From contig NZ_SNUA01000018.1 in NCBI RefSeq assembly GCF_004360225.1, forward strand, positions 1 to 64,000: a DNA stretch of 64,000 nt, written 5' to 3'. This DNA is from Alcanivorax sp. 24. GTDB taxonomy: Bacteria > Pseudomonadota > Gammaproteobacteria > Pseudomonadales > Alcanivoracaceae. The position numbers and the translations under genes were made by a program. Every line of letters starts with the position of its first letter. Position 1 is the stretch's first letter. Shown here piece after piece: positions 33,799 to 43,146 of the stretch. The notes beneath the pieces are model-generated. The model did not search any database. It saw only the letters and a list, made by a program, of their open reading frames with translations, and was not told the origin of the DNA.

Positions 33799-35463
33799 CA
33801 GCGCTTCGGCGATGGGGCCGAGCACCAGCGCGGGTAAAAAGCTCAACAGAGCGAACAGCACGATGACGCCGAGGGTGAGCACGGCGAAGGTGGGGGTATC
33901 CACATTCAGCGTTCCCCGGCTTTGCGCGCTGGGGCGTTTGCCAGCCAGGGAGGCGGCGATGGCCAGAGGCGCCAGCATGGGAATAAAACGGCCGCCCATC
34001 AGTGCCAGAGCGCAGCTCAGATTCCACCAGACGCTGTCATCGCCCAGCCCTTCAAAACCGGAGCCGTTGTTGGCGAACGCACTGGTGTATTCGTAGAGCA
34101 CCTGACTGAGGCCATGGGGACCGGGATTGCTGGTGCCGGCCCAGCCGGGCACGGCCAGGGTGATCGCGGTGAGCCCGAGAATCAGAATCGGCTGCAACAG
34201 CAGGGCCAGGCTGGCGAGTTTCATTTCCCGGGTTTCCAGCGGCCGTCCGAGGAACGATGGCGCCCGGCCGATCATCAGAGAACCTATGAAGGCGGCCACG
34301 AACATGAACAACAGATAGCCGATCAAGCCGACGCCGATGCCGCCGAATGTGACGTTGAGGAACATGTTCATCAGCTCGCTCATGCCACCCAACGGATTAA
34401 AGGAATCGTGCATACCGTTCACCGAGCCGTTGGAGGTTTGTGTGGTCCAACTGCCCCAAAGTGCGGTGAGGTCGGTGCCGAAGCGCACTTCCTTGCCTTC
34501 CATGTTGGGCCCCTGGATGCCGGTGACGGCCACCGCCGCATTGGGTTGGCGTTCGGAAAACACGTTCAATGACGTGGAGACCAGGGACAGACCAAGCATC
34601 ACCCCCGCCACGCACCAGCCGAGCCGGTGGCGCCGGGCCATGAAGCCGAGCATGAACACCAGGGCCATGGGAATCAGCATCAGTGCGCTGGTTTCCACCA
34701 GGTTGGAAAAAAACGTGGGGTTTTCCAGAGGCACAGAGCTGTTGGGACCGAACCAGCCGCCGCCGTTGGTTCCAAGCTGTTTGATCGCCACCATCGCCGC
34801 CACCGGGCCAAGCGGTATGGTTTGCGTGGTGCCCTCCTGCAGGGTGCTGACTTCAGTGGCGCCCTGGTAGGTGCTGGGCACGCCCTGGCTGGCGAGCAGC
34901 AGGGAGGTGATCAGCGACAAGGGCAGCATCACCCACAGCACTGAACGGAGCAGGTCGCGGTGGAAGTTGCCCACGGACACGGTTTCCCCGGGTTGGGTAT
35001 TGCTGAACAGGGTGCGCAGGATTGCCACCAGGGTCGCCAGGCCCGCCGCCGGTGTTACCACTTGCAAGGTCACGATGCCGAGCGTGTGGGCGAAATAGGA
35101 CAATTGCGCCTGACCGGAATAGTGCTGCTGGTTGGTGTTGGTGAGGAAGGAAATCACCGTGTGCAGCGCCAGATCCCAGGACATGTTGGGAATATGATCG
35201 GGGTTCAGCGGCAGCCATTGCTGCATGCTGAGAACAAGAAAAATGACGATCGCCAGAAGCAGGTGCAGCTTGAGCAGCGCACGGGCGTAATCGCTCCAGG
35301 ACATGCCAGCGTTCGGATTGACGCCAGCCAGACGCAACAGCCCGTTTTCAACCGTGGCAATACCTGGTGAGATGAATCGCTCGCCGAACAGCCAGCTCAG
35401 GTAACGCCCTAGCGGCCATGCCAGGCCGAGGGTGACGAGGTAGATGAGAGCCACCTCCTTCAT
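33790..35463 (-). CDS. kdpA: KdpA, potassium-translocating subunit
   Basis: 557 aa from ATG 35463 with AAACGG upstream and a 4-bp overlap with the micro-ORF. About ten membrane segments. Selectivity-filter loops are intact: TNTNQQHYSG, TNGGGWFGPNSS and ANNGSGFEG. The last two residues and the stop (AGG GCC TGA) lie inside the inverted end of MITE copy 3, so the original 3' end may have been altered, though the length matches the E. coli protein (557). Confidence 0.97.
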   Translation of the reverse strand: MKEVALIYLVTLGLAWPLGRYLSWLFGERFISPGIATVENGLLRLAGVNPNAGMSWSDYARALLKLHLLLAIVIFLVLSMQQWLPLNPDHIPNMSWDLALHTVISFLTNTNQQHYSGQAQLSYFAHTLGIVTLQVVTPAAGLATLVAILRTLFSNTQPGETVSVGNFHRDLLRSVLWVMLPLSLITSLLLASQGVPSTYQGATEVSTLQEGTTQTIPLGPVAAMVAIKQLGTNGGGWFGPNSSVPLENPTFFSNLVETSALMLIPMALVFMLGFMARRHRLGWCVAGVMLGLSLVSTSLNVFSERQPNAAVAVTGIQGPNMEGKEVRFGTDLTALWGSWTTQTSNGSVNGMHDSFNPLGGMSELMNMFLNVTFGGIGVGLIGYLLFMFVAAFIGSLMIGRAPSFLGRPLETREMKLASLALLLQPILILGLTAITLAVPGWAGTSNPGPHGLSQVLYEYTSAFANNGSGFEGLGDDSVWWNLSCALALMGGRFIPMLAPLAIAASLAGKRPSAQSRGTLNVDTPTFAVLTLGVIVLFALLSFLPALVLGPIAEALRA

Positions 35464-35540
35464 AGCCGTTTCTCCAATTCCAGAAAGGTGAAACACACGC
35501 CAAACAGTGCAATGAGGATGACGATGCCGAGCAGGATCAT
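35460..35540 (-). CDS. 26-aa hydrophobic micro-protein between kdpF and kdpA
   Basis: An ORF of 26 codons encoding one hydrophobic helix and a charged tail (MILLGIVILIALFGVCFTFL, then ELEKRL). It begins two bases after the kdpF stop and its TGA overlaps the kdpA ATG (ATGA), the coupling seen at other junctions of this operon. The kdpF 3' end supplies GGAG before its ATG. A second KdpF-like single-span peptide is the simplest reading; it may only serve to couple translation of kdpA. Confidence 0.7.
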   Translation of the reverse strand: MILLGIVILIALFGVCFTFLELEKRL

Positions 35541-35542
35541 GA

Positions 35543-35614
35543 TCAGAATTTCTCCGGCCAGAGCAGGGTGGCCAGCAGATACGCGGCGATCCCCAGAACG
35601 ATGAGTAACAACAT
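35543..35614 (-). CDS. kdpF: KdpF, small membrane subunit
   Basis: A 23-residue peptide MLLLIVLGIAAYLLATLLWP plus EKF: one membrane helix and the YLL..L..PEKF ending typical of KdpF. It stabilises the KdpABC complex. First gene of the kdp operon; the candidate KdpE sites lie 50-120 bp upstream. The ATG at 35614 has ATCCGTTCC upstream, a weak ribosome site. Confidence 0.88.
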   Translation of the reverse strand: MLLLIVLGIAAYLLATLLWPEKF

Positions 35615-35665
35615 GGAACGGATCCTTGCTATCGCTGATGGAAGATGGGGGGAAGCGTACGAGCG

Positions 35666-35729
35666 AGGGGCGTAAAAAATCGATTCAGAGAAAATCAAAG
35701 GAGCATAAAAAAGGCGTAAAAATCGCCTT
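35666..35729 (-). promoter_or_regulatory. kdp: Candidate KdpE-binding region of the kdp promoter
   Basis: On the minus strand there are two direct repeats, CGATTTTTACGCC (within 35713-35727) and CGATTTTTTACGCC (35669-35682), separated by AT-rich DNA. The second continues into CCTCGCTCG and resembles the T-rich-ACACCCCG site of the E. coli kdp promoter as I remember it. The first is also inside an AAGGCG/CGCCTT inverted repeat. Function inferred from position. Confidence 0.5.
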
Positions 35730-35768
35730 GGAGGGGGCTTGTCTATTGGTCTTGGAGATATGAATTCA

Positions 35769-35850
35769 CACTGCATTCGCTGCCAAGGCAGCTTCCCACA
35801 GAGGGGCTACGAAGCCGCTGTGGGAAGCTGCCTTGGCAGCGAATACAGTG
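35769..35850. repeat. REP-like inverted pair, 33-nt arms
   Basis: Arms 35769-35801 and 35818-35850 are complementary with one mismatch (CACTGCATTCGCTGCC... against its partner). They lie between the kdp promoter and the 3' end of the thioesterase gene; the rest of the 309-bp gap is the kdp promoter. Confidence 0.92.
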
Positions 35851-35923
35851 CGTGTAAGCAAGGCAGGCCGGCAACTGTGGAACCCCAGTGGCTTACGAGC
35901 CGCGATTCAGGAGGGATCGGCTT

Positions 35924-36343
35924 TCAGCCTTTCGGGTAAAGCACCATCTGGGTACAACGGAACAGAGCGATGACCTTGCCGCTGTCCTGGTGACGCACTT
36001 CCGCGTCCCAAAGTTGCGTGGTGCGGCCCAGGTGAACGGCCTTGGCCTCGCAGGTCACGACACCTTCGCGGGCGGTGCCGATGAAGTTGCTTTTCAGTTC
36101 CACCGTGGTGAAGCTGATGGCGCCTTCCGGCAGCGAAGTCTGGCAGCCGAAACCGCAGGCGGAGTCCGCCAGGGCGATCACCGAGGCGGCATGCAGATAA
36201 CCGTTGGGCGCCAGGTGATGACGGGCCACACTGAAGTGTCCGCGTATCAGGCCGCGCTCGGCGGTGTCCCATTGGAGCCCCATGTAGCCGGGCAGGAAGC
36301 CGGCCTGGCGTTGGGTGATCTGGTCGTTCTGGTTTTCGTTCAT
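35924..36343 (-). CDS. PaaI/YigI-family hotdog thioesterase
   Basis: A 139-aa hotdog-fold protein from ATG 36343. HHLAPNGYLHAASVIALADSACGFGC carries the HGG-like loop of PaaI-type thioesterases (here NGYLHAA), with the catalytic acidic position in ALADS, and EGAISFTTVELKSNFIGTAREG forms the central sheet. It should hydrolyse an acyl- or aryl-CoA. The start overlaps the MFS gene stop by 4 bp, so the two are one operon. The longer frame to 36739 is antisense-like and not used. Confidence 0.9.
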   Translation of the reverse strand: MNENQNDQITQRQAGFLPGYMGLQWDTAERGLIRGHFSVARHHLAPNGYLHAASVIALADSACGFGCQTSLPEGAISFTTVELKSNFIGTAREGVVTCEAKAVHLGRTTQLWDAEVRHQDSGKVIALFRCTQMVLYPKG

Positions 36344-37602
36344 GTTTCTTTTTCCAAAGCAGGGGTTGAACAGGACGGCGCGGCGCGTACTTTCGGGATC
36401 CGGGTCATGATCGCGGCGGCAAGAATGTTGGTGGCGATACTGGCAAGAATGGGCACCGTGTAGCTGTGGCTCAGGTCGAAAATATAGCCGGCGGCGGTGG
36501 GACCGATGAGGGTTCCCAGGGCCACGCTGGTGTAAAGCACACCGATGATACTGCTGATATGGCGTCCTCCAAAGTAGTCCATGGCGAGTGCCGGTATCAG
36601 GGCGACGAAGCCGCCGTAAAACACACCGAATACGAAACCGAACAACGACAGTCCCCAAAAGTCCCGGGAAAACAGCCAGATCAAAAGAGACAGTGCCATG
36701 CCCATGAACATGGCCATCAGGGTGATTTGACGTCCCCATTTGTCCGCCAGGCTGCCCAGAAGAAAACGGCCAGCGGTGCTGCCGATGCCGACGGCGCCCA
36801 GCAGCAAGGCGGCGGACGCGGAATCAATACCGTGGTCGCGGGCGTAGGGCACCAGGTGCACGAATGGCACGAACAGGCCGAAGGACGCAACCAGGCCCGC
36901 GGCGTACAGCAGAATGAACCGCTTTGAGCGGATCGCCTCGCCGACCCGCATACCGTCGGAGACGCTGCCTGGCGGCGGGGCGGGATCGCCATCGGGATGG
37001 AGCCCGCGGTCACGCGGGTCGTTCTGGATCAGCAGTGACAGTATCAGTCCGAGAACCAGAGTGATCGCGCCGATCAGCAGGTAGCTCTGGCGCCAGCCCA
37101 GGGCTTCGATCAGGAGCGCGGCGATGGGGGGCATGAACAGGGTGCCGACGCCGATACCGCTCACCGCCAGCCCGGAAGCGAAGCCCCGGCGCCGGGAGAA
37201 CCAGCGCTGTACCGCGCCCACCGCCGGCACATAGGAAAAGCCGACACCCAGCCCGACACCGAGCCCGTAGGCCAGATACACCTCCATCAGGTTGCGGGCC
37301 AGCCCGGCCAGCATTAAACCGGCGCCGGTGAACAGCATGCCGATGATTGCCATGGTGCGTGAACCCCAGCGATCCGCCAGGGGGCCGCTGATAACGCCCA
37401 ACGCGAAATAAAGAAAACCAGCCAGAGAGAAGACCAGGGACACGGAGCCACGTGAGGCTTCGAAATCGGTTTGCAGCGCGTCGACGAAGGCGCTGAAGGT
37501 ATAGGCGCTGCCGAAGCCGAGGAAGGTAACGGCGAAAGCACCACCGACCACATACCAGCCGGGAAAAAGGCGGGAAGGTGGTGTTGGGGTTGGCGTGGGC
37601 AC
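36340..37602 (-). CDS. MFS transporter, oxalate/formate- or monocarboxylate-type
   Basis: 420 aa, about twelve membrane helices. Loop motifs GPLADRWGSRTMAIIGMLF (between helices 2 and 3), RWFSRRRGFASGLAVSGIGVGTLFMPP and GSLADKWGRQITLM are typical of the OFA/monocarboxylate branch of the major facilitator superfamily. A proline/threonine-rich N-terminus (MPTPTPTPP) precedes the first helix. It is co-translated with the hotdog thioesterase, suggesting uptake of a carboxylate that is activated to CoA. Substrate unknown. Confidence 0.9.
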   Translation of the reverse strand: MPTPTPTPPSRLFPGWYVVGGAFAVTFLGFGSAYTFSAFVDALQTDFEASRGSVSLVFSLAGFLYFALGVISGPLADRWGSRTMAIIGMLFTGAGLMLAGLARNLMEVYLAYGLGVGLGVGFSYVPAVGAVQRWFSRRRGFASGLAVSGIGVGTLFMPPIAALLIEALGWRQSYLLIGAITLVLGLILSLLIQNDPRDRGLHPDGDPAPPPGSVSDGMRVGEAIRSKRFILLYAAGLVASFGLFVPFVHLVPYARDHGIDSASAALLLGAVGIGSTAGRFLLGSLADKWGRQITLMAMFMGMALSLLIWLFSRDFWGLSLFGFVFGVFYGGFVALIPALAMDYFGGRHISSIIGVLYTSVALGTLIGPTAAGYIFDLSHSYTVPILASIATNILAAAIMTRIPKVRAAPSCSTPALEKET

Positions 37603-37808
37603 GACGGACTCCTTTGTTATTGGACTGCGGGTTATTGGACCGCGGGCCGGCTGATCAGGCCGTGTTCCATATTGGGGCAGCGGGTGTCGGGAGACAAACG
37701 GGATTTTCTAAGGCGGGAGGCATAGAAAAACTAAACATGGAAAATGGCCGGTCCGTGGCGTATGGGGCTCCGATGCTCCACGGGTTCGGGGCGCACGCTA
37801 ACACCCGA

Positions 37809-37876
37809 TTCGCGAGCAAGCTCGCCTCCCACGGTGGTTACGTAGATCTCCTGTGGGAAGCGAGCTTGCTCGCGAA
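37809..37876. repeat. REP-like inverted pair, variant family
   Basis: 24-nt arms 37809-37832 (TTCGCGAGCAAGCTCGCCTC...) and 37853-37876 with one mismatch. The stem sequence (GCGAGCAAGCTCGC) differs from the GCTGGCAAGC form elsewhere in the window. It sits in the 333-bp gap between the MFS gene start and msrB; I see no gene in the remainder. Confidence 0.88.
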
Positions 37877-37935
37877 GACAGCGCGAATGTCACCAAGATC
37901 ACCGTAGAGGGAGTGGGCTAGTGAGCCCCGATTTT

Positions 37936-38364
37936 TCAACCGACTTTGAACACCAATGACGCCGAGTTCAGGCAGTGACGTTCGCCGGTCGGGGGCGGGC
38001 CATCGGGGAACGCATGTCCCAGATGACCATCGCAGCGGGCACAACGGATCTCGGTGCGGGTCATGCCGTGGCTGTGGTCCTCCAGGCGGCGGATATGGGT
38101 GTCGTCCACCGGTTGATAAAAGCTCGGCCAGCCGGTGCCGGAATCGAACTTGGTGGCGGAGTGGAACAAGGGCAGATCACACAGCTTGCAGTGATAAACG
38201 CCGTCTTCCTTATTGTCCAGCAGTCCGCCGCAGAACGGTGGTTCGGTGCCCTGGTTTAGCAGGATGCGCCGCTCTTCCGGGGTGAGAGCGGCGGCTCGCT
38301 GTTGTTTTTCCAGGTCGGTCAGCGGTGTCAGGTCGTGGCCGCTGGGGGACAAATGCTCGCTCAT
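37936..38364 (-). CDS. msrB: Peptide-methionine (R)-S-oxide reductase MsrB
   Basis: 142 aa, cytoplasmic repair enzyme. Zinc ligands C59/C62 (HCKLC) and C108/C111 (CARC), GTGWPSF at 76-82, catalytic Cys131 in RHCLNSASL. It reduces the R form of methionine sulfoxide using thioredoxin. It starts 5 bp after the msrA stop; the two genes form an operon. Confidence 0.97.
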   Translation of the reverse strand: MSEHLSPSGHDLTPLTDLEKQQRAAALTPEERRILLNQGTEPPFCGGLLDNKEDGVYHCKLCDLPLFHSATKFDSGTGWPSFYQPVDDTHIRRLEDHSHGMTRTEIRCARCDGHLGHAFPDGPPPTGERHCLNSASLVFKVG

Positions 38365-38369
38365 GATGT

Positions 38370-39002
38370 TCAGTCCGCCTCCGGAGTTCTGAGGGTGTCG
38401 GGAAAGGCCGTTCGCAGTTTTTCTACTTTCGGGTGCGCCACGTGGGTGATGTACGGCTGGGTAGGGTGACGCCGTGCGAAATCCTGGTGGTAGTCCTCCG
38501 CCGGATAAAACGTATCCAGCGGCTCCAGGGTGGTAACAATGGGCGCGATGAAGGCGCCGGCCTGATTGAGTTGATGAATATAGGCGGCGGCCGCTTGTCG
38601 CTCCGGTTCGCTTTGATAAAAGATGGCGGAGCGGTATTGCGGGCCGCGATCATTGCCTTGCCGGTCCTTCTGCGTGGGATCGTGGGCCACGGCGAAGAAC
38701 AGTTTGAGTAACTCGCCGTAACGGATCACCGCCGGGTCATAGCGGATCTCGATGGCCTCGGCGTGACCGGTGCGGCCGGTGCAGACCGCTTCGTAATTGG
38801 CGTGTTCCGCGTCGCCACCGGCGTAGCCGGAGATGACCGAATGGACCCCGTTCAGCTGTAAGAACACAGCCTCGGTGCACCAGAAACAACCGCCGGCGAG
38901 GATGGCGCGACCCGGGTCCTGATCCCGTGGCAGAGCCTCGGCGGGGTCGGGGAAGCGTTCCGGGTGCAGGGCCAGGCTGGTTCCGGGTATGACTGCGCTC
39001 AT
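38370..39002 (-). CDS. msrA: Peptide-methionine (S)-S-oxide reductase MsrA
   Basis: 210 aa. The active-site motif GCFWC is at residues 38-42 with the catalytic cysteine at 39; [17 protein letters not shown] and AEDYHQDF follow. It reduces the S form of methionine sulfoxide. First gene of the msrA-msrB operon, complementary in stereospecificity to MsrB. No signal peptide, so cytoplasmic. Confidence 0.97.
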   Translation of the reverse strand: MSAVIPGTSLALHPERFPDPAEALPRDQDPGRAILAGGCFWCTEAVFLQLNGVHSVISGYAGGDAEHANYEAVCTGRTGHAEAIEIRYDPAVIRYGELLKLFFAVAHDPTQKDRQGNDRGPQYRSAIFYQSEPERQAAAAYIHQLNQAGAFIAPIVTTLEPLDTFYPAEDYHQDFARRHPTQPYITHVAHPKVEKLRTAFPDTLRTPEAD

Positions 39003-39048
39003 TGTGGGACTCCTCGTTCGCCTCTTCGTGATGGATCGGCTCCAGCGC

Positions 39049-39699
39049 TTATTTGGGGATCAGGCCGCGATCGGTCAATACCTGATGCAGAGCGCGGCAC
39101 TGACTGCGCGCGATGGCCTTACGGTTATTGGCTTCATGAGTTCGTGCCACGCCGGTCCACAGAGGGCGGCCGCTTTTGTCGAAAAACTCCGCCTCATAAC
39201 TCTGTTGCGCATCCGGCTCCTTGGGTTTTTCCAGTTTGCCGCCGATACCAATCCGCCAAGTGGGTTCCTGGCGCATGTCGCTGTTGATCGGGTTGAGATC
39301 CCGGGACTCGGTCATGCGGGGCGGCGCCAGCAGCAGAGCGGTCAGATCGACGATCAGGGCGCGGTCGTAGGGTTGATCGTGCAACCAGCGCAGCAAGCCC
39401 TGCTTGCCGCCATCTTCATACCATATCGGTCGTACCTGATGGGCCAGATGCACCGACAGGGCACTACCCTGGAAAATGGGCTGGCACACTTCTTCCCAGA
39501 CACGCCGGGTGGCCGGCTCCGGGCTCTGTGCCACCAGCAGTAAGGAGCGCGCCGGGGAGGGCGCCGTGTCCTGGCTGTGGCGGGTGGTGATCTCAGTGGT
39601 GCTGGCACAACCGGCCAACACCAGCAGGGCGGCCGGCGCGACGATCCAGCGCCGGGTCCGGAACAGAAAACGTGATAATCGGGACGAAGGAAAACTCAC
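39049..39699 (-). CDS. Putative lipoprotein, 216 aa
   Basis: N-terminus with arginines then a hydrophobic run and lipobox LAGC (residues 28-31 region: APAALLVLAGCASTTE). The mature part has no motif known to me; RSLLLVAQSPEPATRRVWEEVC and RALIVDLTALLLAPPR suggest an alpha/beta fold. Codon usage matches the neighbours. It lies between msrA and the ceramidase gene on the same strand, with gaps of about 46 and 52 bp, so it could be cotranscribed. Function unknown. Confidence 0.8.
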   Translation of the reverse strand: MSFPSSRLSRFLFRTRRWIVAPAALLVLAGCASTTEITTRHSQDTAPSPARSLLLVAQSPEPATRRVWEEVCQPIFQGSALSVHLAHQVRPIWYEDGGKQGLLRWLHDQPYDRALIVDLTALLLAPPRMTESRDLNPINSDMRQEPTWRIGIGGKLEKPKEPDAQQSYEAEFFDKSGRPLWTGVARTHEANNRKAIARSQCRALHQVLTDRGLIPK

Positions 39700-39751
39700 C
39701 GAATACTCTCCTGTTGGCGCCTGACGATAAGGTCATGTCAGTGTAGCCGCT

Positions 39752-41767
39752 TCAGAAGATCGGGGACACCAGACGTGGCGCCGCTCCGGCGAGAATGTGA
39801 AGGGCTCGACCACCGGATTGTCCGGGTTCCGGCGGCGTGTACCAGCGCACCTCATAGAGTGCGCCGTCCTCGCCCTGGTCTTCCAGCAACAACAGCTGAA
39901 GGTCGCCGCTGTCGTCGTCCACCAGCATTCCGCCACTGGTTTCATCCAGTATTGCCAACAGGGGTTGGTGCAGCGGCAGCGCCGCGGCCGGTTCACCGTG
40001 GAAACGCCAGCGCCAGTAGCTCTCGTGGGTGGTGTCGCCCGTCATATAACGGGCCTTGCCCTGCCATTGCCGGGACCAGGTGCGGGAGGGCGGCGGTTCG
40101 GGCCAGTAGCGGTGACTGCGCAACACGAAAGTGGCGTGGCCCGGGTGCTGGTTCTGATTGCCTTGCCGGAACAGGTCGTCACTGAGCCGCGCACTCTGGG
40201 CACTGAGAAAATCCACGGTATGGGGGCCGTAGAGGGTGTGACCGCCCTCGTAGTACTGGGCGCTGTATTCGGCTTCGGTGGTGGCGTAGCCGAAATAGCC
40301 GTTGGCCAGGCTGCTGATGACCACGGTCCAGTCCGGATCCGGTAGCGTCGCGTCGACCGCTTCGCGGATCCGGTTGCCGCTTTCCAGAGTGATTTCCCAC
40401 GGCAGAGCCACCAGCACCAGGTCGTTGATGCGCAGGACCTGGAACAAAGCTCGATGCGGGTAGCGTGCCGGTGCCAGAGCCAGTTGCAGCTTGGACAGCA
40501 TCCATTGTTTCACGCCCTGACAACCGTCGGTGAACAGCGTGCGTGGCCAGCCTTCCTGCAAGTAGGGCAAATAGGAAATCGGAAATACTTCATCGCCGTT
40601 GGCGGCGCCGGCCACGGCGGCACCGATGATCGGGCGCTCGCACAGGCCGTGGCGCTGGTCGTCGTCGAGTGCGAGCAGATCCAGTTCCCGGCTCGCCACG
40701 GCAGTGTGCAGGTCGTCCCGCAGTTCATTTTCCAACTGATGGAACAGGGCGTTGGCCTGTTTTCCCAGGGCGGTGCCGATTCGGCGTGCCTCGCGGTCGC
40801 CGCGTAACCCGGCTGCCCAGGCGGGATTGTTGTCGCCGTGGGTGGCTTGGACCGTGCCGTGCACGAACCGCCAGGGCAACGGCTTGACGGTGGGCTCGAT
40901 ACCTTGCGCCAACCAGTGCCAGACGTCGGCGTGGTAGGGACGGGTAAAGGCGGGAATAGCGGTGCCGTGAATCGAAAACAGGGTCAGAGCGCCGGCTGGA
41001 TAAAAGTGGCCGTCATCGGCCATCAGGTCGATGCGCAGCTGGCTCATCCTCGGGTTCACCGCTTCGTGCGCCAGCTCTTCGGTCCATTGTTGTTCCGGGA
41101 TCCGGTGGTTGCGGGCCCAGGCTCCCAGGGAACGGTTGCGGGTCAGTCCCCATACCTCGCTTTGCCCGCTGGCGAAACGGGCCGGGCGGCGAGCGCGATA
41201 GGCTTCAATCACCGCCTGGCTGATGCGCTCGGCGAGAAATTCGAACAACGCCGGGTCGAATCCGGGCTTCTGGCTGCCGAATACGTTATAGAAATCGCTG
41301 CCCAGATACTGGCCCGGGCCGGAGTGGGTGTGAGTGACCAACAGGCTGAGGGCGTGCGCGGGAACGTCGGTGGTAGCGGCGATACGCTCCGCCACCGCGT
41401 ACTGCAGCGGCAGCGATCCGGCCCCAAGGTCCAGTTGCACCAGGGCCATGGGGGGCTGGCCGGCGCCATGCAGATAAAAGGCGCGGGCTTTCAGGCGAGT
41501 ACGGAACCCGTTGGCGCTGCGGGCCCAGGCGGAGTAGCCGAACTTGGGCAGGCCGATGGCCGGTGTGATGTCCACTTCGGCCACGCCGGCCAGATTGCCG
41601 TCCTGGACGGCGGAGGGCCGCGGGGCCGGGATATCGAAGTCCAGGGTGATGCTGGGGTAGAAAAAAAACGGCCAGGCGGCATGAAGCACAGTGCCAAGAG
41701 CGATCAGCAGCACCAACAGCAATAGCCGGGGCAGGGTCAGCAAGCGGCGTAACGAACGAGAGATCAT
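39752..41767 (-). CDS. Neutral ceramidase-like amidase, membrane-anchored or exported
   Basis: 671 aa from ATG 41767. The N-terminus LLTLPRLLLLVLLIALGTVLHAAW is a signal or anchor helix. The neutral/alkaline ceramidase domain begins GVAEVDITPAIGLPKFGYS (about residues 58-76), with the zinc-binding THTHSGPGQY motif and FSIHGTAIP, HGDNNPAW later. Such enzymes cleave the amide bond of ceramides or related N-acyl lipids outside the cytoplasm. The start has only a weak ribosome site; the upstream frame to 42076 is AT-rich promoter DNA and not used. The substrate in a bacterium without known sphingolipids is open. Confidence 0.88.
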   Translation of the reverse strand: MISRSLRRLLTLPRLLLLVLLIALGTVLHAAWPFFFYPSITLDFDIPAPRPSAVQDGNLAGVAEVDITPAIGLPKFGYSAWARSANGFRTRLKARAFYLHGAGQPPMALVQLDLGAGSLPLQYAVAERIAATTDVPAHALSLLVTHTHSGPGQYLGSDFYNVFGSQKPGFDPALFEFLAERISQAVIEAYRARRPARFASGQSEVWGLTRNRSLGAWARNHRIPEQQWTEELAHEAVNPRMSQLRIDLMADDGHFYPAGALTLFSIHGTAIPAFTRPYHADVWHWLAQGIEPTVKPLPWRFVHGTVQATHGDNNPAWAAGLRGDREARRIGTALGKQANALFHQLENELRDDLHTAVASRELDLLALDDDQRHGLCERPIIGAAVAGAANGDEVFPISYLPYLQEGWPRTLFTDGCQGVKQWMLSKLQLALAPARYPHRALFQVLRINDLVLVALPWEITLESGNRIREAVDATLPDPDWTVVISSLANGYFGYATTEAEYSAQYYEGGHTLYGPHTVDFLSAQSARLSDDLFRQGNQNQHPGHATFVLRSHRYWPEPPPSRTWSRQWQGKARYMTGDTTHESYWRWRFHGEPAAALPLHQPLLAILDETSGGMLVDDDSGDLQLLLLEDQGEDGALYEVRWYTPPEPGQSGGRALHILAGAAPRLVSPIF

Positions 41768-42041
41768 GGTGAGAGAGCGCGGAAAAAGCGCATCGGCGTA
41801 GTTATCATTTTTATTGGCACGAAAGTGCAAAATATATCTGCAATTTACTCTTAAAGCAATACATAAGCCGAGCGGCGTACATAACGATACAAATCGATAC
41901 GACTTTGTGATGTTGTGAAATGGGACAGAGAAGTTCTCAACACTATTCCAACCGGTTTTCACCGGATCCCTGTTTTTTTTAAGCCCTTCAATTATTCCAA
42001 TGATTGCACTGTAACCCGTTGATACCCGAGGGGGAAAGACG

Positions 42042-43127
42042 ATGAAAGCAATCTGGAAGCTGTCCACGCTGGGCATGGCCGTGGCTTTGGCCAGCCATGC
42101 CGCCGTGGCTCAGGAGCGCGAATACGTAGAACAGGCAAAACCCAATCAGTACATCGGTGGCATGGCGCATTACATCGATGTGGATGAGGATTGGCAGGCC
42201 GGTGACCGTGGGGCGGGCGGCACCATCTTCTACGGCCGCAAGCTTACTGATCATATCTGGTGGGAGTCCGAAGCCGGGGCCTATGGTCTCGAGTCCGATA
42301 TCGACAACGGCCAGGACTTCTATCAATACCCGGTGACTACGGGTCTGGCCTTCACCCTGGGTGACCGCACCGGTTTCACCCCTTACATGGTCATGGCCGT
42401 TGGTGGTATCTACAACGACGTCTACATCGACGATGACGACGGCTGGGACTTCCACGCCAACGCTGGTCTGGGCGCGGTGACCGGGCCACTGTTCAACAAC
42501 GGCCTGAAAGTTCGTGCCGAAGCCCGTTACCTGTATAACGATTTCGACGGCACCGGTGATTCCGCCGGCGATGGCGGCTTCGGTGATTACCGCTATTCCG
42601 TGGGTCTGGAAGTGCCGATGGGTTACACCAAGGTGGTGGAAAAAACCCGGGTGGAAACCAAGCAGGTAGCGGTGCAACAGCCGGTGATCGATTCCGATGG
42701 CGACGGCGTGCCGGATAACCTGGATCAGTGTCCGGATACCATGCCGGGCGCCAAAGTGGATGGCAAAGGCTGTCTGCTGGTGAACCAGACCGTGACCTTC
42801 AACAACATCAACTTCGAGTTCGATTCCGCTGAACTCACCGTTTCCTCTCGCCCGTTGGTATCGCGCATTGCCCGTTCTCTGACCGCGGAAAACAACAACA
42901 TCCGCGTGGAAGTGGCCGGTCATACCGACAGCGTTGGTTCCGCCCAGTACAACGAAGGTCTGTCCCAGCGCCGCGCCGATTCCGTGCGTAACTATCTGGT
43001 TCGTGAAGGTGTGGACAGCAGCCGCGTCACGGCCCGCGGTTACGGCGAGAGCCAGCCCATTGCCGATAACGACTCCGCGTCCGGTCGCGCTATGAACCGC
43101 CGCGTTGAATTTCATGTGACTGAGTAG
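42042..43127 (+). CDS. OmpA-family outer-membrane protein with TSP3 linker
   Basis: 361 aa. Signal peptide ([18 protein letters not shown]), an eight-strand OmpA-like barrel (about 25-200), a calcium-binding thrombospondin type 3 segment ([28 protein letters not shown], about 218-245), then the peptidoglycan-binding OmpA C-terminal domain with [30 protein letters not shown]. It anchors the outer membrane to the cell wall. Strong ribosome site (GAGGGGGAAAG). The 274-bp AT-rich upstream region contains its promoter. The next gene is 19 bp downstream. Confidence 0.96.
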   Translation: MKAIWKLSTLGMAVALASHAAVAQEREYVEQAKPNQYIGGMAHYIDVDEDWQAGDRGAGGTIFYGRKLTDHIWWESEAGAYGLESDIDNGQDFYQYPVTTGLAFTLGDRTGFTPYMVMAVGGIYNDVYIDDDDGWDFHANAGLGAVTGPLFNNGLKVRAEARYLYNDFDGTGDSAGDGGFGDYRYSVGLEVPMGYTKVVEKTRVETKQVAVQQPVIDSDGDGVPDNLDQCPDTMPGAKVDGKGCLLVNQTVTFNNINFEFDSAELTVSSRPLVSRIARSLTAENNNIRVEVAGHTDSVGSAQYNEGLSQRRADSVRNYLVREGVDSSRVTARGYGESQPIADNDSASGRAMNRRVEFHVTE

Positions 43128-43146
43128 TAAGAGGAGGGATCTCGAG

